Shown here piece by piece: positions 9,293-18,149 of a stretch of 59,003 nt of DNA. The stretch's first letter is position 1; every line of letters starts with the position of its first letter. Source of the stretch: Bacteroidota bacterium (GTDB lineage Bacteria; Bacteroidota; Bacteroidia; Chitinophagales; Chitinophagaceae). The position numbers and the translations under genes were made by a program. The stretch is taken from the NCBI GenBank assembly GCA_018268015.1, contig JAFDXJ010000047.1, forward strand, positions 1 to 59,003. The letters run 5' to 3'. The notes beneath the pieces were generated by a model. The model was not told the DNA's origin, did no database searches, and was given only the letters and a program-made list of their open reading frames with translations.

Positions 9293-10291
9293 TTGCAAAA
9301 AGCAACGCAAAATTTCAGGGTTCAAAAATGGATCACGGTTCTGTCCGTTCTATTATTTTTAGCTAAAATAGCTGCTTATTTTCGAACGAACTCTACGGCG
9401 GTACTTTCTGATGCATTAGAAAGTATTGTAAATGTGATGGCAGGTATAATTGGTCTGGTGGCTCTATACGTAGCTGCAAAGCCCCGTGATAAAAGCCATC
9501 CGTATGGTCATGGTAAAGCAGAATTCATTTCAGCAGCCGCAGAAGGAACCCTGATCATTTGTGCAGGATTTTTTATTTTATATGAAACGGTTATTCATTT
9601 TATTGAACAAACTCCATTATTAAATATTGATGAAGGCCTTTACATTATTGGCGCAACTGCATTGATCAATTTAGTCGCAGGTTTGTATTGCATTCATATT
9701 GGCCGCAAAAATGATTCTCTGGCACTTCAGGCTTCCGGCAAACATCTTTTAATCGATACCCTTTCAACTTTGCTCATCATGGTTGCTTTAAGCATGATGT
9801 ATCTGATAAAAGTATTATGGATAGATAAAGCCACTTCTTTGCTGATGGCCATTATTGTTTTATATAACGGTTATAAGATTATTCGTCAATCATTAGCAGG
9901 CATCATGGATGAAGCCGATGAGAAATTATTGAAAAACCTGGTAGCCCTTTTAAATGATCACAGGAAACCAAAATGGATTGACCTGCATAATCTTCGCGTA
10001 ATAAAGTATGGCGCCGTTCTTCATATTGATTGTCATATGACTGTTCCCTGGTACCTGAATGTGAGAGAAGCCCATGATGAGATAGATGCCTTAATCTCTC
10101 TCATTAAAAATAAATTTGGTGACATGGTTGAAATGTTTATTCATACGGATGCCTGTATGGAATTTTCCTGTGCCATTTGTACGGTAGAAAATTGCCCGGT
10201 AAGATTGCATTCTTTTGAGAAAAGAATAGACTGGACCATGCAAAATATTATCTCTAATGAGAAACACAGCATCCATCAAATGGAAAGATAA
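9293..10291 (+). CDS. Cation diffusion facilitator (CDF) metal transporter
   Basis: The 332-residue protein is an inner-membrane proton-coupled divalent-metal exporter. Membrane segments cover about residues 10-200. The metal site is suggested by SDALES in TM2 and HLLID in TM5, and the signature HPYGHGKAE loop follows TM2. The cytoplasmic C-terminal domain ends in an added cysteine cluster (DACMEFSCAICTVENCPVR), a possible extra metal-binding or sensing site. The start is TTG at 9293, 18 bases after the permease stop, so the two are probably co-transcribed. Which metal it moves cannot be read from the sequence. Confidence 0.92.
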   Translation: MQKATQNFRVQKWITVLSVLLFLAKIAAYFRTNSTAVLSDALESIVNVMAGIIGLVALYVAAKPRDKSHPYGHGKAEFISAAAEGTLIICAGFFILYETVIHFIEQTPLLNIDEGLYIIGATALINLVAGLYCIHIGRKNDSLALQASGKHLLIDTLSTLLIMVALSMMYLIKVLWIDKATSLLMAIIVLYNGYKIIRQSLAGIMDEADEKLLKNLVALLNDHRKPKWIDLHNLRVIKYGAVLHIDCHMTVPWYLNVREAHDEIDALISLIKNKFGDMVEMFIHTDACMEFSCAICTVENCPVRLHSFEKRIDWTMQNIISNEKHSIHQMER

Positions 10292-10392
10292 ATTCATGAT
10301 AAAGATGAAAACAGTTGACCATTTATAATTTAAAATTTTCTATATTCGTCAACCTTCAGGATTATTTCATTCAAATTTTTTAAAAAAAATAT

Positions 10393-11763
10393 ATGGAAGC
10401 ATGGAAAGAGTACCAGGAAAAAAATAAAGACCGGTTCCTGGAAGAATTATTAGCCTTACTAAGAATCCCCAGTGTGAGTGCACGAAATGAAAATAAAAAG
10501 GATATGCTTGTTTGTGCTGAAGCGGTAAAAAGCAGGCTTATGGAAGCGGGTGCTGAGAATGTAAAGCTAATCCCCACCACCGGCCACCCGGTAGTATTTG
10601 GTGAAAAAATAACTGATACATCAAAGCCTACCGTTTTGGTTTATGGGCATTATGATGTACAACCTGCTGATCCATTGGAACTGTGGAATAGTGGACCTTT
10701 TGATCCGGTCATCAAAGACGGTAAAATATATGCCCGTGGATCCTGTGATGATAAAGGTCAGTTTTATATGCATATCAAAGCGCTGGAAATAATGACAAAA
10801 ACGAATTCATTACCTGTCAATATCAAATTTATCATTGAAGGAGAAGAAGAAATAGGCTCTGCACATCTTGCAGAATTTTTAGAAGAAAATAAAGCGCTTT
10901 TAAAAGCTGATGTAATCCTGATCAGTGATACATCCATGTTGAGCATGGAAACTCCAAGCATTGATGTTGGGGTGCGTGGCTTATCATATATAGAAATTGA
11001 ACTCACCGGCCCCAATCGGGATTTACACAGTGGCGTTTATGGCGGAGCCGTAGCGAATCCGATCACTATTTTAGCACAAATGATATCAACTCTTCATGAC
11101 GAGAATAATCATATTACGATCCCTGGATTTTATGATGATGTAGTCAATTCTACAGATGAAGAAAGAAAAGCAATGGCCAAAGCACCCTTTGATGAAGCAG
11201 CCTATAAAAAGGACCTGGGTGTAAAAAATTTATGGGGAGAAAAAGGCTATACTACCAATGAAAGAACCGGTATCCGACCTACTCTCGAACTGAATGGAAT
11301 ATGGGGCGGCTATACGGGTGAAGGTGCAAAAACAGTTTTACCATCAAAAGCTACTGCAAAAATTTCCTGTCGGCTGGTACCGAATCAGAAGAGCGAAAAA
11401 ATGACCCGATTAATCATGGATCATTTGAAAAAAATTGCACCGGATTGTGTTAGCGTAAATATTTTTGAACATCATGGAGGAGATCCTTATATGACTCCGG
11501 TTGACAGTATAGAATATGAGGCCGCTTCTAAAGCGATTGAAAAAACTTTTGGGAAAAAACCTATCCCGGTACGCGGTGGTGGCAGTATCCCCATCACTGC
11601 CCTTTTTGAATCGGTATTGCATTGCAAAACGGTTTTCATGGGATTTGGTCTGGATAGTGATAACCTGCATAGCCCCAATGAAAAATATGATCTGTTTAAT
11701 TTTTATAAAGGCATAGAAACCATTCCCTTTTTCCATCAATATTATGCGGAATTGAAAAAATAA
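10393..11763 (+). CDS. M20 family dipeptidase
   Basis: The 456-residue metallopeptidase of the M20A/CNDP-type has all the expected metal-site motifs: GHYDVQP (His), GSCDDKGQ (bridging Asp), EGEEEIGS (catalytic and metal Glu), LISDT (Asp) and NLHSPNE (C-terminal His). The dimerisation (lid) domain lies at about residues 200-360. No signal peptide is seen, so it probably hydrolyses imported di- and tripeptides in the cytoplasm. Start ATG 10393. It sits alone between the CDF gene and the S4 gene. Confidence 0.93.
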   Translation: MEAWKEYQEKNKDRFLEELLALLRIPSVSARNENKKDMLVCAEAVKSRLMEAGAENVKLIPTTGHPVVFGEKITDTSKPTVLVYGHYDVQPADPLELWNSGPFDPVIKDGKIYARGSCDDKGQFYMHIKALEIMTKTNSLPVNIKFIIEGEEEIGSAHLAEFLEENKALLKADVILISDTSMLSMETPSIDVGVRGLSYIEIELTGPNRDLHSGVYGGAVANPITILAQMISTLHDENNHITIPGFYDDVVNSTDEERKAMAKAPFDEAAYKKDLGVKNLWGEKGYTTNERTGIRPTLELNGIWGGYTGEGAKTVLPSKATAKISCRLVPNQKSEKMTRLIMDHLKKIAPDCVSVNIFEHHGGDPYMTPVDSIEYEAASKAIEKTFGKKPIPVRGGGSIPITALFESVLHCKTVFMGFGLDSDNLHSPNEKYDLFNFYKGIETIPFFHQYYAELKK

Positions 11764-11799
11764 TTTATCCGTATCTTTTCTAATAGAAGTCATTTACCC

Positions 11800-12189
11800 A
11801 TGAATGCCACTTCCGGAAAAATCAGGATTGATAAATATTTATGGTCTATCCGAATTTTTAAGACCAGATCCCAGGCTACTGAGGCATGCAGTAAAGGAAA
11901 TATCAAAATGAATGGCCAATCGGTAAAAGCTTCAAAGATGATCGAATTAAACGATCAATATGAAATAAAAGCATCAAACCGAAAGTGGGTCATTAAAGTC
12001 ACAGGCTTTCTTCAGCAAAGGGTTCAATATGCGGAAGCTGTCCAATTTTATCTGGATATAACGCCCGTGGTAGAAAAGAAAGATTTATCATACCAGGCAC
12101 CTGTATTTCATACTGGAAAAAGGCTTAGTAAAATGGGCAGGCCTACGAAAAAAGAAAGACGCGGGCTGGATGACTTTTTCAATTCTTAA
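11800..12189 (+). CDS. hslR: S4-domain RNA-binding protein, HslR-like
   Basis: The 129-residue basic protein opens with an S4 domain (IRIDKYLWSIRIFKTRSQATEACSKG is the diagnostic start; positions about 8-65), followed by a short basic tail. This is the form of Hsp15/HslR, which in E. coli binds stalled free 50S subunits carrying nascent peptidyl-tRNA. It follows the dipeptidase by 36 bases and its stop overlaps the convergent SDR gene by 11 bases. The family is certain; the recycling role is by homology. Confidence 0.88.
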   Translation: MNATSGKIRIDKYLWSIRIFKTRSQATEACSKGNIKMNGQSVKASKMIELNDQYEIKASNRKWVIKVTGFLQQRVQYAEAVQFYLDITPVVEKKDLSYQAPVFHTGKRLSKMGRPTKKERRGLDDFFNS

Positions 12190-13102
12190 ACTTTTCACGA
12201 TTTAAAACAGGAAACGTTTTTTTTAACCCTTCTTCAAAAGAAATTGGATGATAATTCAATTCGTTCATCGCCTTATGAATGGTTAAACCTGATTTTCGTG
12301 CTCTTAGTACAGGTTGATTTAATGTAGCGCCTTTGACGACTTCAATTAAATCTGCATCTAATCCTAATAAATTGGCTGTGGCTATGGCCATTTCGGCCGG
12401 TGAGATAATTTCACTTCCTGCCAGATGAAAAACGCCGGTTTTCTTTTTGTCAATAATAGCCTGAACCCCCTTACAAATATCCCCAACAAATGTGGGTGTA
12501 CGTGCTTCATCGGAGACTACTTTGACAGATTCATTTTTTTCCAAACTATTTTTTACCCATTGTACAAAACCACTCCTGACCCCTGTTCTTTCCGGGCCAT
12601 AAATAAAAACAGGGCGAATAATGGTAGTTGGAATTTTTGCAGCAGTAACCACTTTTTCTGCCATCCATTTTGATTCTCCATAAAAATTTAGTGGGCCGGG
12701 AATGTCTTCCTCTGCATGTGGGCCATTCTCTCCAAAAATATAATCCGTAGAAAAAAAAATGAAATGAATATTTTTTTCTGTTGAAATTTGAGTAGCCGCA
12801 TTTAATAAATAACGGGTCGCTTCCACATTTATTTTTAAACATTCATCCCTGCGAGTATGACAATCATTTGGTTTACTCATGGCAGCATTATGAATGATCA
12901 CATCCGGCTGGACTGTTTGTATAAGGCTTGTTACCTGACTTTCATCGGTGAGTTCTGCATTTATATAATGCACTTTCTTTTTCAAATCAACATCTCTATA
13001 GAAGCCACGGCCTGTGGCTGTCACCTTAGTATTCATTGCATTAAAATAATGAACAAGATGACTGCCTAAAAAGCCATTTGCACCTGTAATCAATATATGC
13101 AT
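12179..13102 (-). CDS. NAD-dependent epimerase/dehydratase, RmlD-like SDR
   Basis: The 307-residue extended SDR has the N-terminal NAD(P) motif GANGFLGSH, the STDYIF serine region and the catalytic YGESK (Y-x3-K). The overall pattern (NAAMSKPNDC, GPLNFYGESKWMAEK, FHLAGSE) is that of dTDP-4-dehydrorhamnose reductase (RmlD) relatives. No other dTDP-rhamnose genes are nearby, so the substrate sugar nucleotide is unknown. It is 21 bases after the next minus-strand gene and may share its transcript. Confidence 0.85.
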   Translation of the reverse strand: MHILITGANGFLGSHLVHYFNAMNTKVTATGRGFYRDVDLKKKVHYINAELTDESQVTSLIQTVQPDVIIHNAAMSKPNDCHTRRDECLKINVEATRYLLNAATQISTEKNIHFIFFSTDYIFGENGPHAEEDIPGPLNFYGESKWMAEKVVTAAKIPTTIIRPVFIYGPERTGVRSGFVQWVKNSLEKNESVKVVSDEARTPTFVGDICKGVQAIIDKKKTGVFHLAGSEIISPAEMAIATANLLGLDADLIEVVKGATLNQPVLRARKSGLTIHKAMNELNYHPISFEEGLKKTFPVLNREKFKN

Positions 13103-13123
13103 TTAAAAAATGATTTTAGAAAT

Positions 13124-13678
13124 TTATTCATCAGCATCTTCACTGATATCCATATTCCCGGTATTCAAACCATCTTCTCCTTCTTCACTAAAGCCATCCA
13201 GGTTTTTACCTAGGTCATACTTCTCTTCAATATCTGCGAATTTGCTACCTAATAAACTTTTTGTTCCGTATTGTGTAGGCCCAATACCTTCCGAACGGGA
13301 AATATAGGGATAAGTCATATTTCTGTTTTCTTCTTTTGTTACATGAATTAACTCAATTAAAAACGTCCATTTTTTTGTGAAATCATAGAGGTAAATAAAT
13401 TTCTGATTGGTATCAAGAATTTCACTGCCAATGGTTGTTTGATCCATTAAAAGAGGTTCGGCTTTATAGGGTTTATCATACTTCATGAGCGAAATTTCAC
13501 GGCCATGTACCCATTGGTCATTACTCCGGAAAAAAGTGGCTTCATGTTTATTATCAAAGCCAAAGGCTTGTAAAATAGTGCCATGCAATTGGGAAAAATA
13601 TTGCTTATGTTGTATTAAGATATCACGATAAACAGTATCATCTTCCTCGAGGTAAATCCTGAATTTTAAAATAGCCAT
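13124..13678 (-). CDS. pRiA4b ORF-3-like (IS1096 TnpR-type) domain protein
   Basis: The 184-residue protein matches the small family called plasmid pRiA4b ORF-3-like or IS1096 passenger TnpR-like: MAILKFRIYLEEDDTVYRDI, then FSQLHGTILQAFGFDNKHEATFF, and FLYDFTKKW-type strands, followed by an acidic tail. Despite the name these are common chromosomal genes in the Bacteroidota and nothing here suggests a transposon. Function unknown. It lies between the CCA-adding enzyme and the SDR gene on the same strand (51- and 21-base gaps). Confidence 0.82.
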   Translation of the reverse strand: MAILKFRIYLEEDDTVYRDILIQHKQYFSQLHGTILQAFGFDNKHEATFFRSNDQWVHGREISLMKYDKPYKAEPLLMDQTTIGSEILDTNQKFIYLYDFTKKWTFLIELIHVTKEENRNMTYPYISRSEGIGPTQYGTKSLLGSKFADIEEKYDLGKNLDGFSEEGEDGLNTGNMDISEDADE

Positions 13679-13729
13679 AGAATTCTAATTATTTAAAAAT
13701 ACATCAAATCTTTTGATGGAAAGTAACTA

Positions 13730-15184
13730 TTAGTCCACCGGTTGCAAGTTTAAATCTTTCGCTTTTTGAAGCATAAATGAAAATGCAGCCGAATGGTTGT
13801 TTTCAATTTTACCATCCAATATCGCTTCGCGAATGGAGTCTTTGATGATGCCTACTTCCCGGCAGGGTTTTAAGCCAAATGCCTGCATGATTTCTTCTCC
13901 TGATACCGGTGGTTGCCAGTTCCTTAAATGATCTTTTTCCTCTACTTCCTGCATTCTTTTACGCACCATTTTAAAGTTTTCCATAAACCTGGCCTTCTTG
14001 ATTTTATTCTTGCTGGTAATATCCGCATTGCAAAGGATCATCAACTGATCTATATCCTCTCCTGCATCCAGCAATAAACGGCGAACGGCGCTATCCGTAA
14101 TATTTTCTTTTGTCAGGCTGATCGGGCGCAGGTGAAGCAGGACCATTTTTTGAACAAATCTCATTTTTTCATTTAATGGTAATTTGAGTTGCTTGAAAAT
14201 TTTGGGAACCATTTTGGCACCAACAACTTCATGGCCATGAAAAGTCCATCCGCTTTGATGATCAAACCTTTTGGTTACCGGCTTGGCAATATCGTGTAGG
14301 ATGGCAGCCCAACGCATCCATAAATCATTTGTTTTCTCAGCCACATTATCCAATACCAGAAGTGTATGATAAAAATTGTCTTTGTGCCCTTTACCATCTA
14401 CATACTCAGCGCCATGTAAGCGCATCATTTGAGGAAAAATAATATCTAATAATCCGCTCTCACTCAACAAATGAAAACCTATTGAGGGTTTATCGGCTAA
14501 AATTATCTTATTCAATTCACCGGTTATTCTTTCTGTAGATACGATATGTATCCGTTCTGCATTTTTTTGGATAGCCAGGAAAGTCTCCTGATCAATATCA
14601 AAATTCAATTGTGTAGCAAAACGAATGGCGCGCAACATCCTTAAAGGGTCATCTGTAAATGTAATTCCCGGATCCAATGGCGTTTTAAGTATTCTTTGCT
14701 TTAAATCCTCTTTCCCATCAAAAGGATCCAGGAGAGAACCAAAATCCGTTTCGTTTAAACTAATAGCCATGGCATTAATAGTAAAATCACGGCGTAATTG
14801 GTCATCCTGAAAAGATCCCGGGTACACTTCAGGTTTCCTGGAATGATCGGAATAGCTTTCTTTTCTTGCACCTACAAATTCGATTTCATAACCTGTTGAA
14901 TCATGAGGATCTTCGTTAAGGTGTATTGCGTTTAACTTAATCTGTGCAGTGCCAAAATTTTTGAAATGCGCCAATGCCGGTGCAGGATTAAATTTCGTTG
15001 AGAAAAGATAGGCAAGTTCAATACCATCACCCACGCATACAATATCCAGATCCTGAACCGGCCTTTTCAGTAATTTATCACGGACAAACCCTCCTATTAA
15101 ATAGCAGGGTGTTTTCATTTCCTGGGCGGATGCAGCAATTTTTTTTAATAAAACCAGTTCAGTTTTTGAACATTCAATATCCAT
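13730..15184 (-). CDS. cca: CCA tRNA nucleotidyltransferase with HD domain
   Basis: The 484-residue enzyme adds or repairs the 3'-CCA of tRNAs. The head domain carries GGFVRDKLL and the catalytic DLDIV; the neck has RRDFTINAMA and DPLRMLRAIRFA. A C-terminal HD domain (LHDIAKP, with HGHEVVGA) is a predicted phosphohydrolase. This matters here because both RNA genes in the window with an acceptor stem (tRNA-Ala and tmRNA) lack an encoded CCA. ATG at 15184 is preferred over an in-frame TTG seven codons upstream. Confidence 0.95.
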   Translation of the reverse strand: MDIECSKTELVLLKKIAASAQEMKTPCYLIGGFVRDKLLKRPVQDLDIVCVGDGIELAYLFSTKFNPAPALAHFKNFGTAQIKLNAIHLNEDPHDSTGYEIEFVGARKESYSDHSRKPEVYPGSFQDDQLRRDFTINAMAISLNETDFGSLLDPFDGKEDLKQRILKTPLDPGITFTDDPLRMLRAIRFATQLNFDIDQETFLAIQKNAERIHIVSTERITGELNKIILADKPSIGFHLLSESGLLDIIFPQMMRLHGAEYVDGKGHKDNFYHTLLVLDNVAEKTNDLWMRWAAILHDIAKPVTKRFDHQSGWTFHGHEVVGAKMVPKIFKQLKLPLNEKMRFVQKMVLLHLRPISLTKENITDSAVRRLLLDAGEDIDQLMILCNADITSKNKIKKARFMENFKMVRKRMQEVEEKDHLRNWQPPVSGEEIMQAFGLKPCREVGIIKDSIREAILDGKIENNHSAAFSFMLQKAKDLNLQPVD

Positions 15185-15239
15185 ATTACAAAGATAAGGG
15201 TTCAATAGAATGAGAAGTGGCGCGTTTTGATTGTTTAAT

Positions 15240-15247
15240 TAACTTTG
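15240..15247 (+). promoter_or_regulatory. Candidate -7 box of trmD promoter
   Basis: TAACTTTG fits TAnnTTTG exactly and ends 4 bases before the trmD ATG. No TTG is seen at the expected -33 position, so support is partial. If real, the transcript would be leaderless or nearly so. Confidence 0.3.
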
Positions 15248-15251
15248 AAAA

Positions 15252-15935
15252 ATGAGAATCGATGTTCTTACAGTTGTGCCACAATTACTGGAAAGCCCCT
15301 TGCAGCATAGCATCATGAAAAGAGCCCGGGATAAAGGTTTATTGGAAGTACATGTGCATGATTTACGACAATGGGCCGTCAATAAATATGGACAGGTGGA
15401 TGATTATCCATTTGGAGGTGGAGCTGGAATGGTCATGATGTGTGAACCATTGGCCAATGCTATTGAATTTTTAAACAAATCCAGGCATTATGATGAAATA
15501 ATTTATATGACACCGGATGGACAACAACTGGTACAAAAAGAATGTAACAAATTATCTATGGTGAAAAACCTGATGATCATTTGTGGACATTATAAAGGAA
15601 TAGATCAGAGGATAAGAGATCATTTTGTAACCCTGGAAATATCGATCGGTGATTTTGTTTTAAGTGGTGGGGAATTACCGGCGGCCATTTTGATAGATTC
15701 CATAGGGAGATTAATTCCCGGTGTATTAAATGATGAAACTTCTGCACTTACAGATTCTTTCCAGGATAATTTACTGGCACCCGATGTATATACCAGGCCT
15801 GAAGTGTTTAGAGATTGGAAAGTTCCAGATGTTTTATTGAGTGGAAATCATCGCATGATAGAAGAATGGAGATTGGAAAATGCCGAAAAAAAGACTGCTA
15901 TTAAGCGTCCAGATATCATTTCTCCACGAAAATAA
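15252..15935 (+). CDS. trmD: tRNA (guanine-N1)-methyltransferase
   Basis: The 227-residue SPOUT methyltransferase makes m1G37 in tRNAs, which prevents frameshifting. It shows MRIDVLTVVPQL, DDYPFGGGAGMVM, the knot residues ICGHYKGIDQRI and IGDFVLSGGELPA, and the C-terminal YTRPEVFRDWKVPDVLLSGNH split over the tRNA-binding region. Length is normal. Unusually for many bacteria it is not next to rpsP, rimM or rplS. It is divergent from cca with about 67 bases between the starts. Confidence 0.96.
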   Translation: MRIDVLTVVPQLLESPLQHSIMKRARDKGLLEVHVHDLRQWAVNKYGQVDDYPFGGGAGMVMMCEPLANAIEFLNKSRHYDEIIYMTPDGQQLVQKECNKLSMVKNLMIICGHYKGIDQRIRDHFVTLEISIGDFVLSGGELPAAILIDSIGRLIPGVLNDETSALTDSFQDNLLAPDVYTRPEVFRDWKVPDVLLSGNHRMIEEWRLENAEKKTAIKRPDIISPRK

Positions 15936-16060
15936 AAATATCCGTAAAAGGCTTTTTGTGTCCGAATGGGATATTTTAATACCTTTAATATTTATTTAAC
16001 TAAAATTTATTGCCCTACTTTTACTCTGTGAAACGCTTAACCGCTTTTCCCGTATAAGTC

Positions 16061-16096
16061 CAATATCCAATTAATGATAAGCCTCCAATATCCAAT
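16061..16096. repeat. Direct repeat TCCAATATCCAAT x2
   Basis: The 13-mer occurs at 16061-16073 and 16084-16096, 23 bases apart, in the 251-base gap between trmD and etfA. There is no evidence for what it does; it may be a remnant or a binding site. Confidence 0.4.
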
Positions 16097-16159
16097 CAAA
16101 GAAAAGCCGTAGCCGATGGTTAAAAAATGTAACTCCTGAAACTTAAAACGGCAAAAAAC

Positions 16160-16188
16160 AATCCTGCTTACCGGCGGGATTTTTTTTT
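16160..16188. terminator. Bidirectional terminator between trmD and etfA
   Basis: AATCCTGC and GCGGGATT form an 8-bp stem (one G-T pair) with a six-base loop. On the plus strand it runs into eight T; on the minus strand into GTTTTTTG. It lies directly at the end of etfA and 225 bases after trmD, so etfA is the more certain client. Confidence 0.7.
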
Positions 16189-17143
16189 ATTGAATCTTTT
16201 TAATTTCTTCAATAAGTTTTGGAACCACTTCAAAAACGTCTCCTACAATACCATAATCAGCTGATTTAAAGAAAGGTGCTTCCGGATCTTTATTGATTAC
16301 CACAATGGTTTTACTTCGGTTTACACCAGCCAAATGTTGTATTGCCCCTGAAATACCCAAAGCAATATATAAATCAGGCGCAATTTGAATACCCGTCTGA
16401 CCTACATGTTCATGGTGTGGTCTCCAGCCGGAATCGGCAACAGGACGGCTGCATGCAGTAGCGGCATGCAAAGTTTTTGCAAGCTCTTCTACCATTCCCC
16501 AATTTTCCGGGCCTTTTAATCCTCTACCAGCGCTAACGACAATCTCTGCCTCCGTAAGGGGAACTTCTCCTCGTACTTTGTTAACAGAAATAACTTTAAT
16601 GGAGGATGCCGGTACCGGAATATCTAATTGTATTACTTCAGCATTCCCTGTTTCATTTTTAGAAATATGAAAGCTATTTGGATTAATGCTAATAACTTTT
16701 ATATCTGTGTTCATCTTCACGTTGGCAAAGGCTTTGCCACTGAATACAGATTTCCTGATCACAAAACCACTTGTTAAATCAGGTAAAGAAGTAACGCCAC
16801 TTACCAGGCCGGCTTTTAAACGAACTGCTACCCGGGGAGCAATGGTTTTCGCTGTGGTATTGTGCGAAAACACGATTTCTTTAGCCCCAGTATCATTGGC
16901 TGCCTGGGCGATTACTTTTGTCAAAACAGCAGCATCAATTGTATTCAATTCTGGTTTATTTACCTGGAAGACTTTACTGATCCCATATTTACCTAATTCA
17001 GCAGCATCTCCATGAATAGTGCCTGTAATAAGGCCATTTGCTTCAGTTCCCAATAATTTGGCTAATTCAACCCCATAGGTCAAAGCCTCATAAGATGATT
17101 TTTTAATTTCCCCTTCAGAATGATCTATATAAATTAATACCAT
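16187..17143 (-). CDS. etfA: Electron transfer flavoprotein alpha subunit
   Basis: The 318-residue protein is the FAD-binding half of ETF, which accepts electrons from acyl-CoA and other dehydrogenases. The C-terminal FAD domain is intact: AGRGLKGPENWG, then RPVADSGWRPHHEHVGQTG, ALGISGAIQH and the final INKDPEAPFFKSADYGIVGD region split over two motifs. ATG at 17143 (MVLIYIDHSEGE) is the conserved start; an upstream ATG at 17188 would overlap etfB and add 15 non-conserved residues. It follows etfB after 22 bases as an operon. Confidence 0.96.
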   Translation of the reverse strand: MVLIYIDHSEGEIKKSSYEALTYGVELAKLLGTEANGLITGTIHGDAAELGKYGISKVFQVNKPELNTIDAAVLTKVIAQAANDTGAKEIVFSHNTTAKTIAPRVAVRLKAGLVSGVTSLPDLTSGFVIRKSVFSGKAFANVKMNTDIKVISINPNSFHISKNETGNAEVIQLDIPVPASSIKVISVNKVRGEVPLTEAEIVVSAGRGLKGPENWGMVEELAKTLHAATACSRPVADSGWRPHHEHVGQTGIQIAPDLYIALGISGAIQHLAGVNRSKTIVVINKDPEAPFFKSADYGIVGDVFEVVPKLIEEIKKIQ

Positions 17144-17165
17144 AATAAATTTTTTAAAAGATACT

Positions 17166-17909
17166 TTAAATAACTTTTGCCTCTTCATGTAAAAGCCTCA
17201 CTAATTCTGCAACTTGATCTGCCGGCACCAATTTAACACCCGCTTTTGCCGGAGGCATACTAAAATTCAGATATTCTGTTGTTGCAGCTACAGAAATTGG
17301 TTCTACTACGTTCAATGGTTTTGTTCGAGCAGACATGATACCGCGCATATTGGGAATTCGCTGCTCGGCCATACCCTTCTGGCAACTGATTACCATTGGC
17401 AATTTTAATTCTACAGTTTCTTCTCCTCCTTCAATTTCACGCGTAATTGTGGCTATATCATTATTCAGGTCAAATTTTGTAGCCAGTGATACAAAGGGAT
17501 ACTCAAGCAATTCACTGATCATTGCACCCACAGATGAACTATTAAAATCAATAGTTTCTTTACCTGTCATAATCAGGTCATACTTTTCTGTTTTAGCCAC
17601 AGCTGCTATTTGAGATGCAATATTAAAAGAATCTGAATCTGTGGAGTTTACACGTGTGGCCAAATCACCACCTAAAGCCAGGGCCTTGCGAATAACCGGG
17701 TCGCAATCCGGGCCTCCAACAGTAATAAGATGTATAATAACCTGAGCATCTTTTTCCTTTAATTCAATAGCACGTACTAAAGCATACCATTCATCATACG
17801 GATTAATAATCCATTGCACACCAGCATCATCAAACTTTGTATTATTATCCTTAAAAGCGATTCGTGATGTTGTATCCGGTGTCTTACTAATACAAACTAA
17901 AATTTTCAT
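17166..17909 (-). CDS. etfB: Electron transfer flavoprotein beta subunit
   Basis: The 247-residue partner of EtfA binds AMP and completes the FAD site. Motifs: MKILVCISKTPDTT at the start, INPYDEWYALVRAIELKE, TGKETIDFNSSSVGAMISE and the RIPNMRGIMSARTKPL strand. ATG 17909 is chosen over a TTG two codons upstream. It heads the etfBA operon, divergent from hppD. Confidence 0.96.
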   Translation of the reverse strand: MKILVCISKTPDTTSRIAFKDNNTKFDDAGVQWIINPYDEWYALVRAIELKEKDAQVIIHLITVGGPDCDPVIRKALALGGDLATRVNSTDSDSFNIASQIAAVAKTEKYDLIMTGKETIDFNSSSVGAMISELLEYPFVSLATKFDLNNDIATITREIEGGEETVELKLPMVISCQKGMAEQRIPNMRGIMSARTKPLNVVEPISVAATTEYLNFSMPPAKAGVKLVPADQVAELVRLLHEEAKVI

Positions 17910-18092
17910 TGTCAATTATTAAAATATTTACCAAATAAATTCAGTTGGCTCAATGTGCCCGCAAAGGTGCAAATAAAAATTGTATTTTTTTAAATATCAA
18001 ATAGCTTTCTTTTTTTAATACTGAATACAAAATAAAACATCCACGCAACAATACTTATTGAAATAATGAAATGATAAATTCAGATTGGTTTT

Positions 18093-18122
18093 TTGCAAAT
18101 CCAGGCCAGATAATTAATTTTG
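18093..18122 (+). promoter_or_regulatory. hppD promoter (-33 TTG / -7 TAATTTTG)
   Basis: TTG at 18093-18095 and TAATTTTG at 18115-18122 are separated by 19 bases, an exact match to the Bacteroidota consensus. The predicted transcript start (about 18129) lies after the TTG codon at 18120, which supports the ATG at 18150 as the true start. Confidence 0.6.
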
Positions 18123-18149
18123 TTAATCTCATTTTTTAAAATACTGATT

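Noticed and set aside
13124..13678. Mobile element from the IS1096 TnpR-like name
   Set aside because: No inverted repeats, transposase or target duplications nearby; the family is a common chromosomal gene in the phylum.
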